A stretch of 64,000 bases of DNA from the NCBI GenBank assembly GCA_029531795.1, contig JAPEIS010000003.1, positions 372,001 to 436,000 on the forward strand, in the 5' to 3' direction. The translations under genes and the position numbers were made by a program. Numbering within the stretch: the first letter of the stretch is position 1; every line of letters starts with the position of its first letter. The notes under the pieces are model-generated. The model worked only from the letters and a program-made list of their open reading frames with translations. It made no database searches and was not told the DNA's origin. Shown one piece after another: positions 60,778 through 64,000 of the stretch. This DNA comes from Sclerotinia nivalis (Eukaryota; Ascomycota; Leotiomycetes; Helotiales; Sclerotiniaceae).

Positions 60778-63700
60778 ATGGACCTGTCAAATACTCCATC
60801 GATGCCTCCAATGTATTCAGAAACATACCCAGAAGAATACGATCCCATACCTGCAGGACATAATCGCCATGGCTCCGAAATTCATCTGTTGACTTCCTAC
60901 GATGATCCCGATACCCGTCCGTACGTAGCACCACTCGCACCGCGAGCTCTTAATTTATCTCCCAGGAAACCCCTCACAGCCGTAACTGTGACGACTCCCG
61001 AGCATCTAGCGTCTCTCAAGGAAGAAGGGGAAGCCATCTCATCTTGCAAGTTGCAAAAGGAAAAGAAGATACTGGATAGTTCAACGATGAATGCCAATGA
61101 CCCCAACGATATCGCGCATCTGTTGCCAGTTCTTCCAGATGGTCCTTCGCGCAGAAGATCTCTCAGATACCCGGTTTCCTCTCCTTTGTCTACTCTGGAA
61201 TCTCAATTGAAAAATAAAAATATAAATGGCTCACTTGTTAAAAATATTAGGACTTCCTCCGATCGCAGATCTTACCAAGCTTCCGTTATGTCCACTGATT
61301 CATACGATGATCATAGAAGAGCTCCGTCGATAAACACTTACGACGATCATAGGAGGCCTCCAACAGCAACCACATACGATGACCATAGAAGACCTCCGAC
61401 AGCAACCACATACGATGACCATAGAAGACCTCCGACAGCAGCCACATATGACGACCATAGAAGACCTCCGACAGCAACTACATACGACGACCATAGAAGG
61501 CCTCCAACAGCAACCACATACGACGATCATCGAAGACCTCCGACAGCAACTACATACGACGACTATAGAAGGCCTCCAACAGCAACCACATACGACGATC
61601 ATCGAAGAGCTCCTTCAATCATAGATAACGCCCCAGATTTACCTCCTCCCGAAAGCGCATACCGTCCATATTCCTCTCTACAATATTCACCATCAGGTCG
61701 AGCCTCCACAGCACGAACTTACTCTCCAAAGAGAGAAAGGAATTCTTCGGAATTCACTGCACCGCCGCCAATGGGTTACCATTACGAACCATCTGACCTA
61801 AATGGAAGTCCAAGGCCTGGTACACCTTCGACTGCTTATGGTGGAAGTCCAAGAAGACCATTACCTCTTGCTCCTCTATTTGCGCCTAATGGAGCTCGTT
61901 CGCCATTCGGAGATGACGCGACGATTCATATACCACTCGAGCACGAAGATGAAGAATATCTAGATGATGATGTTTTTGCGCCGGAAAATCCAGACTTTAA
62001 ATTTAGAGGAACTATGGGATCAAGGCTATCATATTCTACTCTTGCGGATGATATGGCAAGTGTAAAGGATTATGAACATTATGGACCAGCACCTTCAGGA
62101 AAGCAAGAGCGAAGGGGTGCTAATAGGACGACTCAAATGACGAAACGAGAGGTTAAGCTCATTAACGGAGAGCTTATTTTGGAGTGTAAAATTCCTACTA
62201 TTCTTTACAGTTTCTTACCTCGAAGAGATGAAGTCGAATTCACACACATGCGATATACAGCCGTTACATGTGATCCGGATGATTTTGTTTCGAGAGGATA
62301 CAAATTACGTCAAAATATGGGAGCAACGGCAAGAGAAACCGAACTTTTTATATGTATTACCATGTACAATGAGACGGAGATTGATTTCACGAGAACCATG
62401 CATGCTGTTATGAAGAATATCTCTCATTTTTGTTCTAGATCTAAATCTAGAACTTGGGGAGAAAATGGATGGCAAAAAATTGTTGTGGCCATCATTTCGG
62501 ATGGAAGACAAAAAATTCATCCACGAACACTTGATGCTCTTGCTGCTATGGGTGTATATCAAGATGGAATTGCCAAAAATTTGGTCAATGGTCGAGAAGT
62601 ACAAGCTCACGTGTATGAATATACAACTCAAGTCTCCTTAGATTCAGACCTCAAGTTTAAAGGTGCTGAAAAAGGAATTGTTCCTTGTCAGATGCTATTT
62701 TGTCTCAAGGAGAAGAATGCAAAGAAGTTGAATTCTCATCGTTGGTTTTTTAATGCTTTTGGAAGAGCTCTCACACCGAATATTTGTATCATGTTGGATG
62801 TGGGTACAAAACCTGGAGGCAATTCATTGTACCATTTGTGGAAAGCTTTCGATACTGACTCTAATGTTGCTGGGGCTTGCGGAGAAATTAAAGCTATGAA
62901 AGGAAAGGGATGGTTAGGACTTCTTAATCCTTTGGTGGCTTCTCAAAATTTCGAATATAAGATGTCGAATATTCTTGATAAACCTATTGAGAGTGTGTTT
63001 GGTTATATTACTGTTTTACCTGGTGCATTGAGTGCATACAGATATCATGCTTTGCAGAATGACCATACGGGTCATGGTCCTTTAAGTCAGTATTTCAAGG
63101 GAGAGACTTTACATGGTCAAAATGCAGATGTCTTTACTGCGAATATGTATCTGGCTGAAGATCGTATTTTGTGTTGGGAACTGGTTGCTAAGAGAGATGA
63201 AAGATGGGTTTTAAAGTATGTGAAGGGATGTACTGGAGAGACTGATGTACCAGGTAAGTTTAACTGCTTTAATTTCTCTGGAGTTCGCTGACCACTTTCA
63301 GATACTGTTCCTGAATTCGTATCTCAAAGAAGAAGATGGCTCAATGGAGCTTTCTTTGCAGCTGTTTATTCTTTGGCCCATTTCAAACAAGTATGGCATA
63401 CAGATCATACCCTCGGACGAAAGGTTCTTCTTCATATCGAATTCATCTATCAATTCATTCAACTTCTCTTCACATACTTCTCTCTGGCCAACTTCTATCT
63501 CACATTCTACTTCATTGCTGGTTCTCTGTCTGTTCCGGATATGGATCCATTCGGTCATAATATCGGAAAATATATATTCTACGTTTTAAAATATGTCTGT
63601 GTTCTACTTACGGCAACACAATTCATTTTATCCATGGGAAATCGACCACAAGGAGCTCGAAAGCTATATTATATGTCCATGATAATTTACTCGGTAATCA

Positions 63701-64000
63701 TGGTATACACCCTTTTCTCAACCATTTATATCGTCTATCGGGAAGTTCATGATAACGCCAAAAGTCTCGTACTAGGCAATAATCTATTCACCAATCTTGT
63801 CGTTTCTCTTTGCTCAACACTTGGTCTCTACTTCCTCATGTCCTTCCTCTATCTAGATCCTTGGCATATGTTCACTAGTTCCGGTTCTTATTTCGCCCTC
63901 CTCCCAAGTTACATTTGTACGCTCCAAGTATACGCCTTTTGCAATACTCATGACGTTACATGGGGAACCAAAGGAGATAATGTCATGTCGACAGATCTTG
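60778..64000 (+). CDS. class I chitin synthase, 3' end beyond window
   Basis: Processive membrane glycosyltransferase that adds GlcNAc from UDP-GlcNAc to chitin in the cell wall. Exons 60778-63253 and 63302 to beyond the window end; the 48-nt intron splits Asp826 and exon 2 stays open to base 64000. Residues 1-445 are a disordered N-terminal region with nine 12-residue repeats. The catalytic core starts near 450 ([20 protein letters not shown]) and contains [44 protein letters not shown] (about 795) and [11 protein letters not shown] (about 834). Membrane helices follow in exon 2, then [14 protein letters not shown] near the window end. Core sequence fits division 1, class I, better than class II or III from memory. 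The C-terminal tail is missing. Confidence 0.93.
61300..61623 (+). repeat. nine 36-bp tandem repeats in chitin synthase N-terminus
   Basis: Nine 36-bp units encode (T/S)YDD(H/Y)RR(P/A)P(T/S)(A/I)(T/A/N/I). The outer two units end APSI, whereas the inner seven end PPTA, as if an original pair had been expanded from within. Third-base differences among units show they are not all newly copied. Confidence 0.95.

Overview
The window is nuclear DNA of a filamentous ascomycete. Genes are spliced with short introns (mostly 46-125 nt, GT..AG, often with a CTAAC/CTGAC-like branch site), and intergenic DNA is AT-rich with polypyrimidine tracts. Protein-level resemblance, judged from memory, points to the Leotiomycetes, probably a Botrytis/Sclerotinia-type fungus. 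There is no bacterial or viral content, no rRNA, no CRISPR, and I recognised no tRNA or intact transposon.

Layout. 0.3-12 kb, plus strand: URB1/NPA1 (60S ribosome biogenesis), a 4E-T-like protein with an N-terminal eIF4E-binding motif, and SEC1 (exocytic SM protein). 12.8-21.4 kb, minus strand: a 2719-residue sacsin-like protein in six exons with two Bergerat-fold ATPase-like modules and a C-terminal BTB domain. 22.3-24.6 kb: a G-patch gene (minus) broken by a single in-frame TGA, divergent from an Env9-like membrane SDR (plus). 26.3-28.2 kb: an MFS sugar transporter. 29.9-31.9 kb: an unrecognised proline-rich protein with a duplicated KH-like module. 32.3-37.8 kb: a Zn2Cys6 transcription factor (minus) divergent from an M20 amidohydrolase (plus), then a class I glutamine amidotransferase. 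38.9-46.1 kb, minus strand: an Ecm4-type glutathione transferase with a likely mitochondrial presequence, ubiquitin-activating enzyme UBA1, and FKBP12 split into six small exons. 46.1-54.5 kb: about 8.3 kb in which I find no gene. 54.5-58.9 kb: a Ser/Thr-rich signalling mucin of the Msb2 type. 60.8 kb to the end: a class I chitin synthase whose N-terminal region carries nine 12-residue repeats; it runs off the window.

Most genes are housekeeping, with a cell-surface/cell-wall theme: SEC1 acts in secretion, MSB2 senses the surface, and chitin synthase builds the wall. The points most worth a second look are the TGA in the G-patch gene, the sacsin-BTB fusion, the duplicated KH-like module, an AUG-less NLS-bearing reading frame in phase with UBA1, the N-terminal repeat array of the chitin synthase, and the large gene-free block upstream of MSB2. 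Exon structures were worked out by hand from reading-frame continuity, splice consensus and family resemblance; no transcript data were available.
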